Source: Blepharisma stoltei
Taxonomy: Eukaryota > Ciliophora > Heterotrichea > Heterotrichida > Blepharismidae
Assembly: GCA_914767885.1 (NCBI GenBank)
Contig: CAJZBQ010000055.1
Coordinates: 434,001-498,000, forward strand
Direction: 5' to 3'
DNA length: 64,000 nucleotides
The translations under genes and the position numbers were made by a program. How positions within the stretch are numbered: the first letter of the stretch is position 1; each line of letters begins with the position of its first letter. Positions 1 through 11,048 of the stretch are shown here, in pieces. The notes beneath the pieces were generated by a model. It made no database searches, was not told the origin of the DNA, and saw nothing but the letters and a program-made list of their open reading frames with translations.

Positions 1-1350
1 TTAGCCACATTAACTATGCTTGGTGATAGGATGTGAAGCTTTTAAATTGGCCATTTTCTTTCGCAATTCTTTTTAAAGTCTCTTCAGCATCAGATTCTTG
101 CCCAATCATAATATATATCTTATAAAGGCTTATCCTTTTCCTTAACTCCAATAAAAAGCACGTTTTCTCTAACTCCCCCCCCCTTTAAATTGAAACAAAA
201 AATTTTGTTTCAATTTAAAGGGGGGTTAAGAAAATTTTTTTATAAAAAAATTTATATATAAAAAAATTTTTTCAGAGATAAAATTTTATAGAAAATAAAT
301 TATATAAATTTAAAGAGACAATAAATTGAGTAAATTATATTTAATAACATTATAATTTTATGGCAATGCCTATGTTTGAAGCATATTAAATAGGGTATTA
401 ACGTATTTACATATAAAATAATGATTTTTTACTATAAAATTTTCTATTATAATAAAATTTTGTTTCAATTTAAAGGGGGGGTAATTTCCCAAAAAAGTAG
501 GAATTTTACCTATATTTTGTTTCAATTTAAAGGGGGGGGGGAGTAAATAAAAATGATATACAATCTACATTTTAAAATCCATTCATTAAACTGCAGCACA
601 ATAAGCAGGTGTTTCATACAATTTTAATCTTCATAATGCAAGGCATAGCTCAATTATAAAAAATGCTCCAACAATATACCGCCAATCATGGTCTTCATCA
701 CCAATAACTCCATATACAAATAAGTTTATTCCTGAAGCTATCATTCCACCAATTGGGTAAAAGCATGACAATCCAGCTAAAAGCCATCTCTTTTCAGGTG
801 GACAAAATTCGCTGAAGGTCGTCCCGGCAAGTGTTAAGTCTCCTCCAACTCCAATCCCAAGTAGTAAATAAAATAACATCATCATTGAGTAGTGAAATGA
901 AAAAATTAGACAAAAGCAAGCCGCTACATTGACCCAGACACACTTCTTAAACGAATAAATCCTCCCATGCTTATCGCCTAAAGTTCCAAAGACTAAAGAG
1001 CCGATTAACATTCCTATCTGAAGACAACTCCCAATTAATCCTTTTATGGTTGAGCTTAAATCCCATAAATGCCCAGCGCCGATCAGAACAAAGCTCTGTG
1101 AAAGCATTCAAGCCTGAGCTGCAGAAAGAGCCTAAATAAATTTTACTAATCCACACTGAATGAAAACTAAAGATTGGCAATTTCCCCAGCCTAATTTATC
1201 TAACTTTGGCCACAATTTGGAAGTTTTTATTGGGATTTTTAAGCAAAAAAGAGCTGATATAAAATAGCTTGAAAAATAAAAATAAAAAAAGATATTTTTA
1301 TTTTGAATTTTGTGTAAGTAAACTCCAACTAGAACCATGGCTTCATCCAT
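1..1350 (-). CDS. Major facilitator superfamily transporter, partial
   Basis: Membrane transporter that probably moves a small solute; the substrate cannot be told. ATG is at 1350. Exon 1 runs to a 15-nt intron (1132-1146), after which the frame continues through an in-frame TGA (Trp). Several hydrophobic helices are visible, and the MFS loop motif reads GTLGDKHGR. A 'YETPAY' stretch near 610-635 matches the ExPR-type motif after helix 6 of SV2/organic-cation-like members. The frame then breaks. If an IES at about 114-586 is removed, it resumes as GQESDAEETLKRIAKENG, the usual central loop. A TAG follows near position 16, so either the second half lies beyond the window or another IES does. 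Family call good; 3' structure inferred. Confidence 0.65.
114..586. other. IES inside the MFS gene (inferred)
   Basis: Removal between the TA at 114-115 and the TA at 587-588 restores an MFS-like loop (AVYIMIGQESDAEETL). It encloses the MITE at 170-543, so a MITE appears nested in an older IES. The exact TA choice is ambiguous. Confidence 0.5.
170..543. mobile_element. CTCC/GGAG MITE, TTTAAATTGAAAC core
   Basis: Flanked by TAA direct repeats (170-172, 544-546). The left end is CTCCCCCCCC followed by TTTAAATTGAAACAAAA and at once its inverted copy. The right end carries two same-orientation copies of the core separated by a spacer of about 40 nt. AT-rich interior, no ORF. Confidence 0.85.
1132..1146 (-). 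other. 15-nt spliceosomal intron
   Basis: On the minus strand it reads GTAAAATTTATTTAG. Removing it joins two ORFs of the MFS gene in frame (CGLALSAAQAW...). This size and sequence are typical of heterotrich introns. Confidence 0.85.
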
Positions 1351-1660
1351 TTTAAGATCTTAATTTATAGTAACTTTAAGATTATGAAATTTTCATAACA
1401 GTTCATGCTATAATTAAATAGTTTGGCGATTAGAGATCTGGAAGCTAAATCTCCTTATTATTGTTTACCATCAAACATCCCATATAAAAATAATAAATAG
1501 TATTATTGCTGCAATCAATTAAGAGCCGGTCAGAGTTTTGTTTCTTCAAGTAATCTCCTAATTCAAATAAATGCATTGACTTGCTCAAAATCTGGGCAAG
1601 GCGCTATAATTTATTTAAAAATTTGTATAGCCAAGGAATTAAAGAAAATATTAATTATAG
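1351..1660. other. Intergenic
   Basis: AT-rich spacer between the MFS start and the kelch stop, both on the minus strand. I see no gene or repeat in it. Confidence 0.6.
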
Positions 1661-3313
1661 CTAATTTTTAGCAATCAATAAATTAGTTCTCTTTTTCAAG
1701 TCCAAATAAAAATAATAATGATTTTCTTTTTTATTAGCTTCAATAAAAAAGCAAGAATTCTTCCCATAAACTCTATAAGCCTTATATAAGCAAGGCCATA
1801 GCAGTATCCCTATTTTATTCCATTTAAATTCATTTCCAATTTCGCTTTCCAACGCAACTCCATTATCAACAAATGCATAAACTGTCATATTCCAAGTAAC
1901 CAACATTTTATGTAAAACTCTCCCTAAATCGATAGGCAGTTCTGAATAGCTTTCTAAATCAGTATTATATGCATAAATTTTCCTATGAAATCTTCCACTG
2001 ATTAAAATATTTTCTTTAAATAGCACACATGAGCAGCAATCTGAAGCACTTGGCAATGGAATTAATTTTTTTCATTTTTTATCAATTAAATCGTATTTTT
2101 CTGCTAAAGGCATAATATAGTCGTTAAAACCTCCAAAAATATAAATGCTGTTTTTATAATAAATTGGTGATGCTGAGTAGCAGGGCGTTGATAAAGGAAT
2201 TTTTTTTGAAGAAAAATCAATGGTGCTGATTATATATGAATTGCTTGAATAAGTAGCGCTCCCAAAGCAAAATAGTTCATTATTTGGGAGCGGCGCTATG
2301 CAGGTGCATCAGCTTAAAGTCTCAGAAGTTTCAATTGATACGATTTCTTGCTCCTTGGTTTCTGTATTAAAAATTAGCAGTGATGGCTTATTTTCGCTTC
2401 TATTAATGCTGTAAAGATAAGGAGAGTTATAAAATGAATATTCTTGTTTATTTTGGATAATGCTATGTATAGAGTTTTCATAAGCCTTCACAAAATTTTG
2501 ATATGATGCTTTATAAAGATAATAGTGCTTATTTATAGAAGGATTTGAGTTATAAAGAAACTGGTATTTTCCATCCTTTTCATATAGGTTCGAAAATAAT
2601 TCAAACTCATTTTTTAAATTTCTCTTTAAGTTTTCTAATTCTTCTATTAGTATTGGCTCATCTTCTGATATAGACATAGAGTTTGAGCATTTTCCTATAT
2701 TTTCTATCTGATTTTTATAGCTAATTATCTCATTTGCTTTATGTTGCAATATCTTATATTGATCTTCTTCAAATTGTGGATACAGCGCTTTGTATTTTTT
2801 ATTTAATTTTTCTTTGGATTTTAAAGGTAAAATTTCATAAGCTTGATTTAAATAGTTTTTACTTATCCAAAAAATAGCTTCTTCTTTACTTTTTTCCATA
2901 ATTGAATGCAAAAAACTCTTTGAATTTCCATATGAATTAATTTCATTTATTAAAATTTGACAAATTTTGATTTGGTTGTTGATTTCTTGGAAAATTAAAG
3001 AGATATTGTTGAAGATTTCGTTGATTTCAGAGTATGCACGAATGAGCTCGGAGGATTTGTAGGAAAAGAGCTCAGAAAGAACTGATGCAATAAAATCGGC
3101 TGTTGTCAAATTTGTGGGGAAATCGATGGAAGATTTATTTTTAATATCGATAAGAGTTTGTTTTCCTGATAAATTAATGGGATTAGTTTCAGTTTTGAAC
3201 CAAATATCGTTGCAGGCTGATAAATTGGAGGGTAAAAAGGTTGGAGGGAAGCTACTATTTGTTAAAAATGACATTTTATTATACTTTGCATTTGGGGGGT
3301 CATATAAACACAT
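1661..3313 (-). CDS. Kelch-repeat protein
   Basis: About 550 aa. Two ORFs (3313-2309 and 2056-1661) are one frame joined through two in-frame TGA (Trp) codons. The N-terminal 250 residues are charged and helical and probably form a coiled coil. The C-terminal part has kelch-like blades, for example YYKNSIYIFGGFNDYI followed by YDLIDKKW, and a second degenerate blade. Kelch propellers are protein-interaction modules; large kelch families are common in heterotrichs. An alternative start is the Met at 3274 (MSFLTN). No IES is needed to read it. The partner is unknown. Confidence 0.75.
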
Positions 3314-3427
3314 CTATTTATTGAAATGAGTCCTAAAGAATGGAGGATCTTTTGGTTATTAAATTATTCTTTGTTATTGAAAAACCTTAAATTATAGATA
3401 GCTATTAGTTAACAAATAAATTGAAAA

Positions 3428-3835
3428 TTACAGCATGAAATAGCAATCAATGAATTCAAGAAATGCTTCTTTTGTCCCTTCATAAGGCTGCATAAAAATT
3501 GAGTCAAGATTATGAGCTCGGTTAGGCAAGTTTGCATGAGCATGCCCAACCTCATTCATACACCCTGGCTCGAAACAGTTCTTCGCCATCATATTAATAA
3601 TTCCGGACTGGCAAGAAGCGATTCAATGATATGGAGATGAGTAGCCCTTGGGCTTATCAGGAGCTTTTCTTAAATTAATGCTAATGCTAATCAAGAGTCG
3701 GGCATTATGGTATGCAAGGTCACATCTTAGACCAAATCTCAAATAATGAAAAGATAGCATATGCTGGAAAGATAAAATAAGTATAGCCTCAAACTTTGTC
3801 TTGTTATAAGAATAATATATAGAAGAAGGTGGCAT
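3428..3835 (-). pseudogene. Truncated zinc-finger/kelch-family gene remnant
   Basis: Reads from an ATG at 3835 through one in-frame TGA to TAA at 3428, about 135 aa. The second half reads NCFEPGCMNEVGHAHANLP then NRAHNLDSIF and EGTKEAFLEF. This resembles the Cys-rich head found before kelch repeats in ciliate proteins, but most of the metal-binding pairs are missing and no blades follow. The 5' part (about 3720-3835) is duplicated near 6080-6200, where the ATG is lost. It could be a short real gene; a remnant is more likely. Confidence 0.35.
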
Positions 3836-4048
3836 CGAAAGAGAGTGCGATTTTATAGAAGTCTTAGGAAATTGTACTTAATAGTAAAATGATAATTATT
3901 TTAATTTGCATTATGATTTTTTCATATCTTATGTAAGCGACATGCTTAGTTCGTTCCAATATCCTAAATTTTGCCATACTATATCTCAACATAATTTCCT
4001 TAAAAAATCAAGAAGGCAATTAAAAACTTAATTTAATACAATATAAAG

Positions 4049-5233
4049 AATATTGAAGAAAATATCTCTGTGAATCAAGCTCTTCAAGAAACGATATCCA
4101 AAATCAATCATAAAATTCAAATTGCAAATGCTGAAGCATATTTAATGGAAAATTTTCTGGAATCATTGCAAAATTCGATATCATACATTTCTAAAACAGA
4201 TGATTTAGATGGCAAGTATTTAGATTTCAATCATAATTATTATTTTTATAGAAAAGTCAGTCCCACAACTGTTTTAACTCCCCTAAGCAAAGTCATTGGA
4301 AAATTTCTGAAAAGCCTCCGTGATTAAAGAAAAAATATTTTAACATGATATGATAACTTTTTTAACGAATATCTAACTGAATCTGTTAAATTTTAAACAG
4401 CCTGCATTCTAAAGCATAGGAATTTTTTTAATTAAAAAAATTGCAAAATATTTCTCATTGTGGAGGGGTATTAAGAAGAATGAATCCAAGCATAAAAGCT
4501 CAAAAACTTATAGAGTGCTTATATATTTTTATGAATAAAAATTATAAAGATTGAGATCATTTTTTAAATGACTATAATAGGAATTTGCTCTGGGATTTAA
4601 CGAATAAGCTTAATGATATTGCTATGAAATTGAAAGATGAGCAGTTAATGAAAATTTCTCAAACTATTGAAGAACTGGATAAATGAAGCTCCAAAGCAAA
4701 TTATGAGCTAACTTCCTCCCTCCAGAGCGCACTCACAGAGGGGGGTTAATTTTTTTTTTAAAAATAATATAAATTTTATAGTAAATTTTTTTTCGAAATT
4801 TAAAAAAACCCAACTTCTCAATAATTAGAAACCAAATATTAATTTAATGTATAAAATTTATGTTTTAAAACGCAATTTGTTTAAAATTAAACAGAATTAG
4901 TTAGAGGTTTCATGATAATAATTATTGCTTATATATCAATTTTTATTTTCATAAAAATTTTTATATTAAAAAATTTTTGTTCCCACGGAGGGTTGGTTTT
5001 TTGGCAAAAAATCGGGATTTTTTCAATGGTTTTGCTCACTCACGGAGAGGGGAGTAACGAATATTTATTTTTGAATCAAAAGGACTCACTTAAAAATTTT
5101 AAAATTCAAAGCTCAATCTCCAATAGAAAAGGCTATAGAAGAAATATCAAAACAACTAATTTTAAAGAAAGAAGAATTAGCGTGGCTAGATAGAGAGTTG
5201 CAAGATGCTATAAGTTTTCAATCTAAAATATAA
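4049..5233 (+). CDS. Uncharacterised protein, paralogue A of three
   Basis: Reads ALQETISKINHKIQ...; after removal of two IESs (4275-4471, 4709-5054) it continues to DRELQDAISFQSKI and TAA at 5233. It aligns along its length with copies at 6397-7330 and 11049-11693. The protein is helical and Lys/Glu-rich with in-frame TGA Trp codons (for example YFWIKRTHLKIL). No domain recognised. No ATG opens the homologous N-terminus seen in copy C; the first in-frame ATG is at 4145, so the 5' end is unresolved, or the copy is dead. Confidence 0.5.
4275..4471. other. IES in paralogue A
   Basis: Begins TTAACTCCCC and ends GGGGTATTA. Joining at TA gives PTTVLRRMNPS in frame, matching paralogue B after removal of its own IES at the same codon. 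Paralogue C has no insert here. Confidence 0.8.
4709..5054. mobile_element. CTCC/GGAG MITE-derived IES, CGTGAGCGAAC core
   Basis: TA at 4709 and 5055. Ends read ACTTCCTCCCTCC and GGAGAGGGGAG, with the GTGAGTGAGCAAAAC core. Removal joins YEL to TNIYFWIKRTHL, which matches paralogues B and C; both lack an insert here. Confidence 0.85.
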
Positions 5234-5467
5234 TAATTTTTAGCTTTTAGTTTAAAAATTACTATTCATTCAAATTTCTCTTTATAAACCTTTGTCCATA
5301 TCTATATTATTTTAATTTGAATTGAGTTCACTTAATTATTTTAGCAGAGTCATTTCGGCTATTAATCGACCTTGGCTTCCCTCAGTCCAAGCACGGACGG
5401 TTTTAGTTGAGATTAATAAGAAAAATCAAATATTTTTCTTCAAATTCATAATAATGGAGTTGACATT

Positions 5468-5743
5468 TTAACCCTTACTTCATTTAAATTAATCGCTTTA
5501 GGAGGTTAATTTTTTTTTATAAAAAATTATTATAAATTTTATTTGAAAAAAATTCTAATTGAGAAGTAAAAATTATGCTAATTTGTAAAATTTATGTTTT
5601 AAAATGCAACTTATTTAAAATTAAACAGAATTAGCTAAAGATTTTTTTATAATAATCATCACTTATATATCAATTTATTTTTAGAAATATTTTTATAATA
5701 AAAAGATTTTTGTCTGCTCACAGTCGCTCATGGAGGAGAGGAG
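5468..5743. mobile_element. CTCC/GGAG-type MITE, degraded
   Basis: TTA direct repeats at 5468-5470 and 5744-5746. The right end has two copies related to GCTCACGGAGG, and the interior matches other MITEs of this class (TTAATTTGTAAAATTTATG-like and AACAGAATTAGCTA). Intergenic. Confidence 0.65.
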
Positions 5744-5844
5744 TTAGCAGGGTATATGCTTTATAAAAGAAAATTTTATTAAGTCAGCAAAAAAGAAGGT
5801 GAGAAACTGAATAATGGTTAACTGAGCATTTTCTGGGTATAGAA

Positions 5845-6035
5845 TATACCAATTGCCCGAGGATGGTGCTATCTTGCGCCACCCTCGGGCAATTGAAAAA
5901 TGGCCCCACACCGGGAATCGAACCCACGTGTGGGGCCATTTTTTGGTGTGTGGCCAACATCGACTTACACTCACCAAAAATGGCTCCACACGTGGGTTCG
6001 CTTCCCGGTGTGGGGCAATTCCTATAGTTGCAAAT
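5845..6035. repeat. Compound foldback element, GCCCGAGGATGG family
   Basis: A self-complementary hairpin (GCCCGAGGATGGTGC... and its complement) is followed by large inverted arms built from CCCCACACCGGGAATCGAAC and CACGTGTGGGGCCATTTTT. The right outer hairpin seen in the copy at 32829 is missing, so this copy is truncated. ORFs on both strands here are by-products of the palindrome. Confidence 0.8.
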
Positions 6036-6396
6036 TGGTTTTGTAAAATGCATGAAGGTAATAGCTTCAAAACGAAACCCAATTAAAGAATGAAAAGACA
6101 GCATATACTGAAAATATAGAAATTTTTCACAAAGATAAAATTAGTGCAGCCTCAAACTTTCTTTTGCTATAAGAATAATATATAGAAGAATGTGGCTTCG
6201 AAAGCGATTGTGATATTACAGGGTCTTAGGAAACTGTATTTCATAGTAAAATGATGATTATTTTAATTTGCATTATGATTTATTCATACCTTATATAAGC
6301 GGCGAGTTTATTTAGTTCACATATCCTAAATTTTGCCATGCTATATCTCAACATAATTTCTTTAAAAAATCAAGCAGCTAATTGCAAACTTAATTT

Positions 6397-7330
6397 AACC
6401 CCAATATAAAGAATATTGAAGAAAATATCTCCACGAATCAAGCTCTTCAAGAAATAATATCCAAAATCAATCATAAAATTCAAATTGCAAATGCTGAAGT
6501 ATATTCAATGCAAAATTTCCTGGAATTATTGCATAATTCGATATCATTCAATGAAGAAGATGACTTAGATGATAGGTATTTAAATTTCAATTATAGCTAT
6601 TATTTTTATAGAAAAGTCAGTGATTCAATGGTTGTAACTGTCCCAAAAAAAGCCATTGGAAAAATTCTGAAAAACCTCTGATTGAAGAAAAAATATTTTA
6701 TTTTTTATAAGAAAATTTTACTGTAATAATTGATAACTTTTTTTAACGAAATCTCTAACGAAATCTGTTAAATTTTAAACAGCCTGCATTCGAAAGCTTT
6801 CCAATTTTTATTTATTCAGAATTTTTTTAAATTAAAAAAAATTTATATTAGAATCTTTAAATAGAATTAAGTACATTATGAGTGAGCAAAATATTTTACT
6901 CACTCATACAGGGATATTAGGAGGAATAAATCCAAGCAAAAAAGTCATAAAACTTATAGAGTGCTTATATATTTTTATGAATAAAAACTATAAAGATTGA
7001 GCACATTTTGAAAATGACTATGATAGTTTGATCTGGGAATTAACGAATAAGCTTCATGATATTGCTATGAGAATGAAAGATGAGCAGCTTATGAAAATTT
7101 CTCAAATTATTGAAGAGCTAGATAATTGAAGCTCCAAACCACATAATAAGCTGAGGGATATTTATTTTTGAATTAAAAGGACTCACTTAAAAATTTTAAA
7201 ATTCAAAGCTCAATTTCAAATAGAAAAGGCTATAATAGAAATACCAAAAAAAATAATTTTAAAGAAAGATGAATTAGTGTTGCTGCATAGAGAGTTACAA
7301 GATGCTATAAGTATCCAATCTAAAATATAG
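6397..7330 (+). CDS. Uncharacterised protein, paralogue B of three
   Basis: Same layout as paralogue A: ALQEIISKINHKIQIAN at the start, one IES (6635-6919), then GGINPSKKVIKLIECLYIF and RDIYFWIKRTHLKILKFKA to TAG at 7330. Flanking DNA on both sides (about 6080-6400 and 7330-7600) is also similar to that of A, so A and B arose by tandem duplication of a block of roughly 2 kb. As in A, the homologous N-terminus lacks an ATG; the next ATG is at 6508. Function un­known. Confidence 0.5.
6635..6919. other. IES in paralogue B
   Basis: TA at 6635-6636 and 6920-6921. Removal gives SMVVGGINPSKK in frame. It sits at the same codon as the 4275 IES in paralogue A but differs in length and interior. Confidence 0.8.
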
Positions 7331-8103
7331 TTTATAGTTTCCAATCTAAAAATATTATTCATTCAAATTTTTCTTTATAAACCATTTCTACATATCTATA
7401 TTATTTTGAATTGAATTCACTTAATTATTTTAGAATTTTTGGTGATTGCAAATTATATTGTTAATAACAGATATATAGAGTGAGCACGATTATGGATCGA
7501 CCTTTGTTTCCCTCCCCATGCACAGACTGTTAAGTTTAAATGAAACAGGAAAAAGTATTTTTTCTTCAAATTCATAATAATGGAGTTGCCATTTTTTCCC
7601 CTTGTTTCATTTAAATGAAATCTTCAGGGATTGAAATAGGGCTACTCACGAAATATGGTTTATTCATAAATAGCACCATAATTTCATGATTTTACCCACT
7701 AGGTTATTTTTGGCCAGACCAAAAGTTATCACTTAGTCCGATCAAATTAAGCCCATTAGGTAAATCATGGGTTTATGGGAATGTTTGTGAGAAAATCTAT
7801 ATATTGAGAGAATTTATTTAAAAACTATGATATTTTAACATACTTTTTTTATAATTTCTATCTTATAATGCAGTAATCTACAGCAGAAACAATGGGAAAG
7901 ATCTATTAGACTTAGAAACACAACCAACAAAGTGGGATGATGAGAGAGAGTAATATATATCAATTATAGTGGAACAAGCTATAATATAATGTCTAAAAAC
8001 AAAACTAGTTCCAAATAACTCTAAGACAGCTATATGAAAAATTAAGAAAAACCATACTTCAAAAAGCTAAAGCAATAAAAACGATTGTTATACAATAAGA
8101 TCC
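7331..8103. other. Intergenic
   Basis: No convincing gene. About 7470-7600 resembles the 3' flank of paralogue A (5345-5480). A weak foldback, CATGATTTTACC...GGTAAATCATG, lies near 7680-7770. Confidence 0.5.
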
Positions 8104-8617
8104 TAAATCCCCCTTCGTACAGGAAGTTAAATTTATTTTTACGAAATTTAAAATAAATCCCAATTGGAAAAAATTTTAAAGCAAATATTAATTTAATTTG
8201 GAAAATGTATAGTACCCCCCCCCCTCGTTTGTCGCATTTTCTAGTTTTTTGCCATTTGTCGCATTTTCTAGTTTTTTTTTATAAGAGAAAAAAAATTTTC
8301 AGGACCTCATTTGTCGCATTTTCTATTTTTTTTTTAAGCCAAAAAAAAAATCGGTTCAGGACCTCGCTTTTCGCATTTTCTAGTTTTTTTTTCTCTCTAT
8401 AAATTCCTAAAAATTAAAATTCGTCAAGGGATCAGTCAGTGAAATTTCATCATTTCTTCCTTCAAAATCCTTGCTCCCATTCCTCAATCCCCACAGCTTG
8501 CTTCCCATTACCTGCTCCCATTGCTTAAGCCTCACCACTTGCCATTCACCATTCTTATTCCCCTATCTTCATGCCTATTTCCTTATTTGATAGCTTAATT
8601 TCTAGTCATATTAATTA

Positions 8618-9827
8618 ATGGAGTTGCGCGAAATTGAGGACCAGCCGATAAAAATCCCGGCAATGATTCAAAGCATGGCCTATGGAGAGAGGCTCAATGC
8701 AAAGCAGATCCAAGAGCGTCTTGCTGCTTGTGGCAAGGACATGAGCCTGACGACGATCAGGCACTACACCAACAAGTTCAATCCTGAAGAGCACACTTTA
8801 GAGCTCAGGCGGAAGCTTGTGGACCATGGACTATCGCCTCCTCCTAAGAAAATCAAGTGGAATGATGGAGAGAGCATAGTCAAGAGGATCATTGACGTAG
8901 GTTTCTTTAAAAACGAAGAACTTGCGACAATCTTGGGGACTTCTAAACGGACTATTGAGCGAATTGCTGCAGAGAATACTGAGAGTGAATCTGACGAAGC
9001 GGCTGGAAGAGAAGAGGCACTATCCAGATCTCCCCTAAAGCATTGATGAAGACTTTGCTGAGGTCATTAAGGAATGTGAGAAGGATACAGGCTTTGTCAG
9101 CAAGTTTGAGGGCCCAATTCAAAAGAAAGACAGTTGACATCAGCGAAGAACAGCTAGGAAAAGAGCTGAAGAAGAGGGGATATGTCTATAGGAAGAAGAG
9201 GGTTGTTCTACAGCTAACTGAAGCTCATAAAGAGCAGAGAATGTCCTGGGCTAGGTCTTTGATTGACTCAGATATCGCTTCATGGATCTTCAGTGATGAG
9301 TGCTATGTGCATCTCTTTCGTAACTCTAATTTGTGCAAAGAAGGGATAAACGCAACGATTGAAGAGCCTATCAATTGAAAAACCTCAATTATGATCTTGG
9401 GAGGAATTTCTATCGTTTTTGGCAAAATGCTCTTCATAAAGAAGGAGATGCAATCAATGCCCAGGTCTATATCAGAGACATTCTCCAGGGCTATATTGAG
9501 CCTTTAGATGGAGACTACACCTTCGTTCAGGATGGGGCAACAGCCCATACTGCAAGGCAGACTATGGAATATTGCAGAGAAAACGGGATTGATGTGAAGA
9601 CTCAATCGCCGAAGAGCCCAGATCTCAATCCATTGAGATGATCTGGGGCCAATTTGAAGAGGAAAGTGGAGAAAAGAAGGCCTGACAGCAAAGCCAGACT
9701 AATTGCTGCCATTCAGGAGTCATGGGACGAAATTTCTTTTGAGGAAGTGCAAAATTCCATTCTTAAGGTGAAAAATGAAAGAGCAAGCAGTCATTGAAGC
9801 GCAAGGAGAATGGAGTTAATAAGCTAA
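8618..9827 (+). pseudogene. Tc1/mariner transposase, frameshifted
   Basis: N-terminal helix-turn-helix region (ERLNAKQIQERL, TTIRHYTNKF, then a second HTH around TSKRTIERIAAE), a middle region (EEQLGKELKKRGYVYRKK) and a catalytic core. The first acidic residue is in WIFSDECYVHLF and the second in FVQDGATAHTARQ. The third motif is SPDLNP followed by LKRKV, giving DD34E spacing if the local frame is ignored. Several 1-nt shifts interrupt it: near 9040-9060, near 9380-9440, and two compensating shifts around 9635-9655. As it stands no intact transposase can be made. TGA is also used as Trp within it. Confidence 0.85.
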
Positions 9828-9867
9828 TTTAATCTATTCTCTAAAAAAGGGGAGAGTAAAGTGGGAA

Positions 9868-10283
9868 GGACTGGGAAGGACTGGGAAGGACTGGGAAGGA
9901 CTGGGAAGGACTGGAAGGACTGGGAAGGACTGGGAAGGACTGGGAAGGACTGGGAAGGACTGGGAAGGACTGGGAAGGACTGGGAAGGACTGGGAAGGAC
10001 TGGGAAGGACTGGGAAGGACTGGGAAGGACTGGGAAGGACTGGGAAGGACTGGGAAGGACTGGGAAGGACTGGGAAGGACTGGGAAGGACTGGGAAGGAC
10101 TGGGAAGGACTGGGAAGGACTGGGAAGGACTGGGAAGGACTGGGAAGGACTGGGAAGGACTGGGAAGGACTGGGAAGGACTGGGAAGGACTGGAAGGACT
10201 GGGAAGGACTGGGGAAGGACTGGGAAGGACTGGGAAGGACTGGGAAAGGACTGGGAAGGACTGGGAAGGACTGGGAAGGACTC
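9868..10283. repeat. GGGAAGGACT minisatellite
   Basis: About 41 head-to-tail copies of a 10-bp unit with a few 9- and 11-bp variants, inside the Tc1/mariner element between transposase and right inverted repeat. Both long ORFs over it (Pro/Ser-rich and Gly/Lys/Trp-rich) are repeat artefacts. Confidence 0.97.
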
Positions 10284-10713
10284 GGGCCTGCTAACCCTCT
10301 GCAGGCAAATGTAAGGTAAACTCCTCTATAATTACTCAATTAAATTAATCAGAAACTATTTTTTAAAAAAACTAAGATTTGCGACATCAAAAAAAAATTA
10401 AAAAAACTAGAAATTGCGAAAAATGTATTTGCACTAGAAAATGCGACAAACGAGGTCCTGTAAATTTTTTTTTTTCCCTTAAAAAAAAACTAGAAAATGC
10501 GACAAACGAGGGGGGGGGTACTATATATTTTAAATGGGAACTGTTTAAAATAAAAATAGAATTAACTAGAGGTTTCATTATAATAATATCACTTATATAT
10601 CAACATATTTTCATAAATTAAAAAATTTTTTATTCACTCACGATAGGGTTGTTTTTTGCTCAAAAAATAAGGATTTTTCCAATGTTTTGTACGCTCAAGG
10701 AGGGGAAGAGTAA

Positions 10714-11048
10714 GAAATTATATTTAATCTAAATTAAAATGCTTGGAAAATATGATTTATTCACATCTATTATGAGCTTTACAATACTTAATTTAAAAAT
10801 ACTACGAATTATTACAAAAAATATATCATTCATTTCTGAAAAGGCTTATGAATATTACAAGCTATACGATTTCAGCTTTAATAATTAATACACAAGTAAT
10901 GGAAATAATATAGCAAGGCCTAGAGAACAATATTTATAGTTGAAAAATAATTATTTTGATCTATATTAAAGTGCTTGGAAAAATATGATCTATTCACATC
11001 TATTATAATCTCAAGACTTAGTTATAATATTTTAGATAAAAGTTGATT
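10714..11048. repeat. Partial duplicate of paralogue C and its 5' flank
   Basis: 10738-10795 and 10970-11025 share GCTTGGAAAATATGA and TATTCACATCTATTAT. About 10825-10890 resembles the coding stretch SISFISERSDEYYKEYNFS of paralogue C. This looks like a broken fourth copy. Confidence 0.6.

Larger units (their letters stand above)
8210..10521 (+). mobile_element. Tc1/mariner-superfamily DNA transposon
   Basis: About 2.3 kb with TA target duplication (8210-8211, 10522-10523) and long inverted repeats starting GTACCCCCCC then TCGTTTGTCGCATTTTCTAG. The TTTGTCGCATTTTCTAG unit recurs four times at the left end and about three times, inverted, at the right. It carries a frameshifted DDE transposase and a 10-bp minisatellite. 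GC content is higher than in neighbouring genes, which suggests a recent arrival compared with its host MITE. Confidence 0.9.
8104..10710. mobile_element. CTCC/GGAG MITE split by a Tc1/mariner insertion
   Basis: TAA direct repeats at 8104 and 10711. Left end ATCCCCCTTCGTAC; right end CGCTCAAGGAGGGG preceded by the usual spacer and second core copy. MITE interior sequence (AAATATTAATTTAATTTG, then AACTGTTTAAAATAAA...) is interrupted at a TA by the element at 8210-10521. Confidence 0.75.

Noticed and set aside
5890-6010. tRNA gene suggested by GGTTCGATTCCCGG-like motif
   Set aside because: No acceptor, D or anticodon arm can be folded around it; the motif lies in a large palindrome.
5744-6104. 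Overlapping ORFs on both strands with His/Trp/Cys-rich products
   Set aside because: Produced by the foldback element at 5845-6035.
9868-10283. CRISPR array
   Set aside because: Unit is 10 bp with no spacers, and the genome is a ciliate's.
9824-10339. Long ORFs on both strands (Pro/Ser/Gln-rich; Gly/Lys/Trp-rich)
   Set aside because: They are translations of the 10-bp minisatellite; a 10-bp unit without stops is open in several frames.
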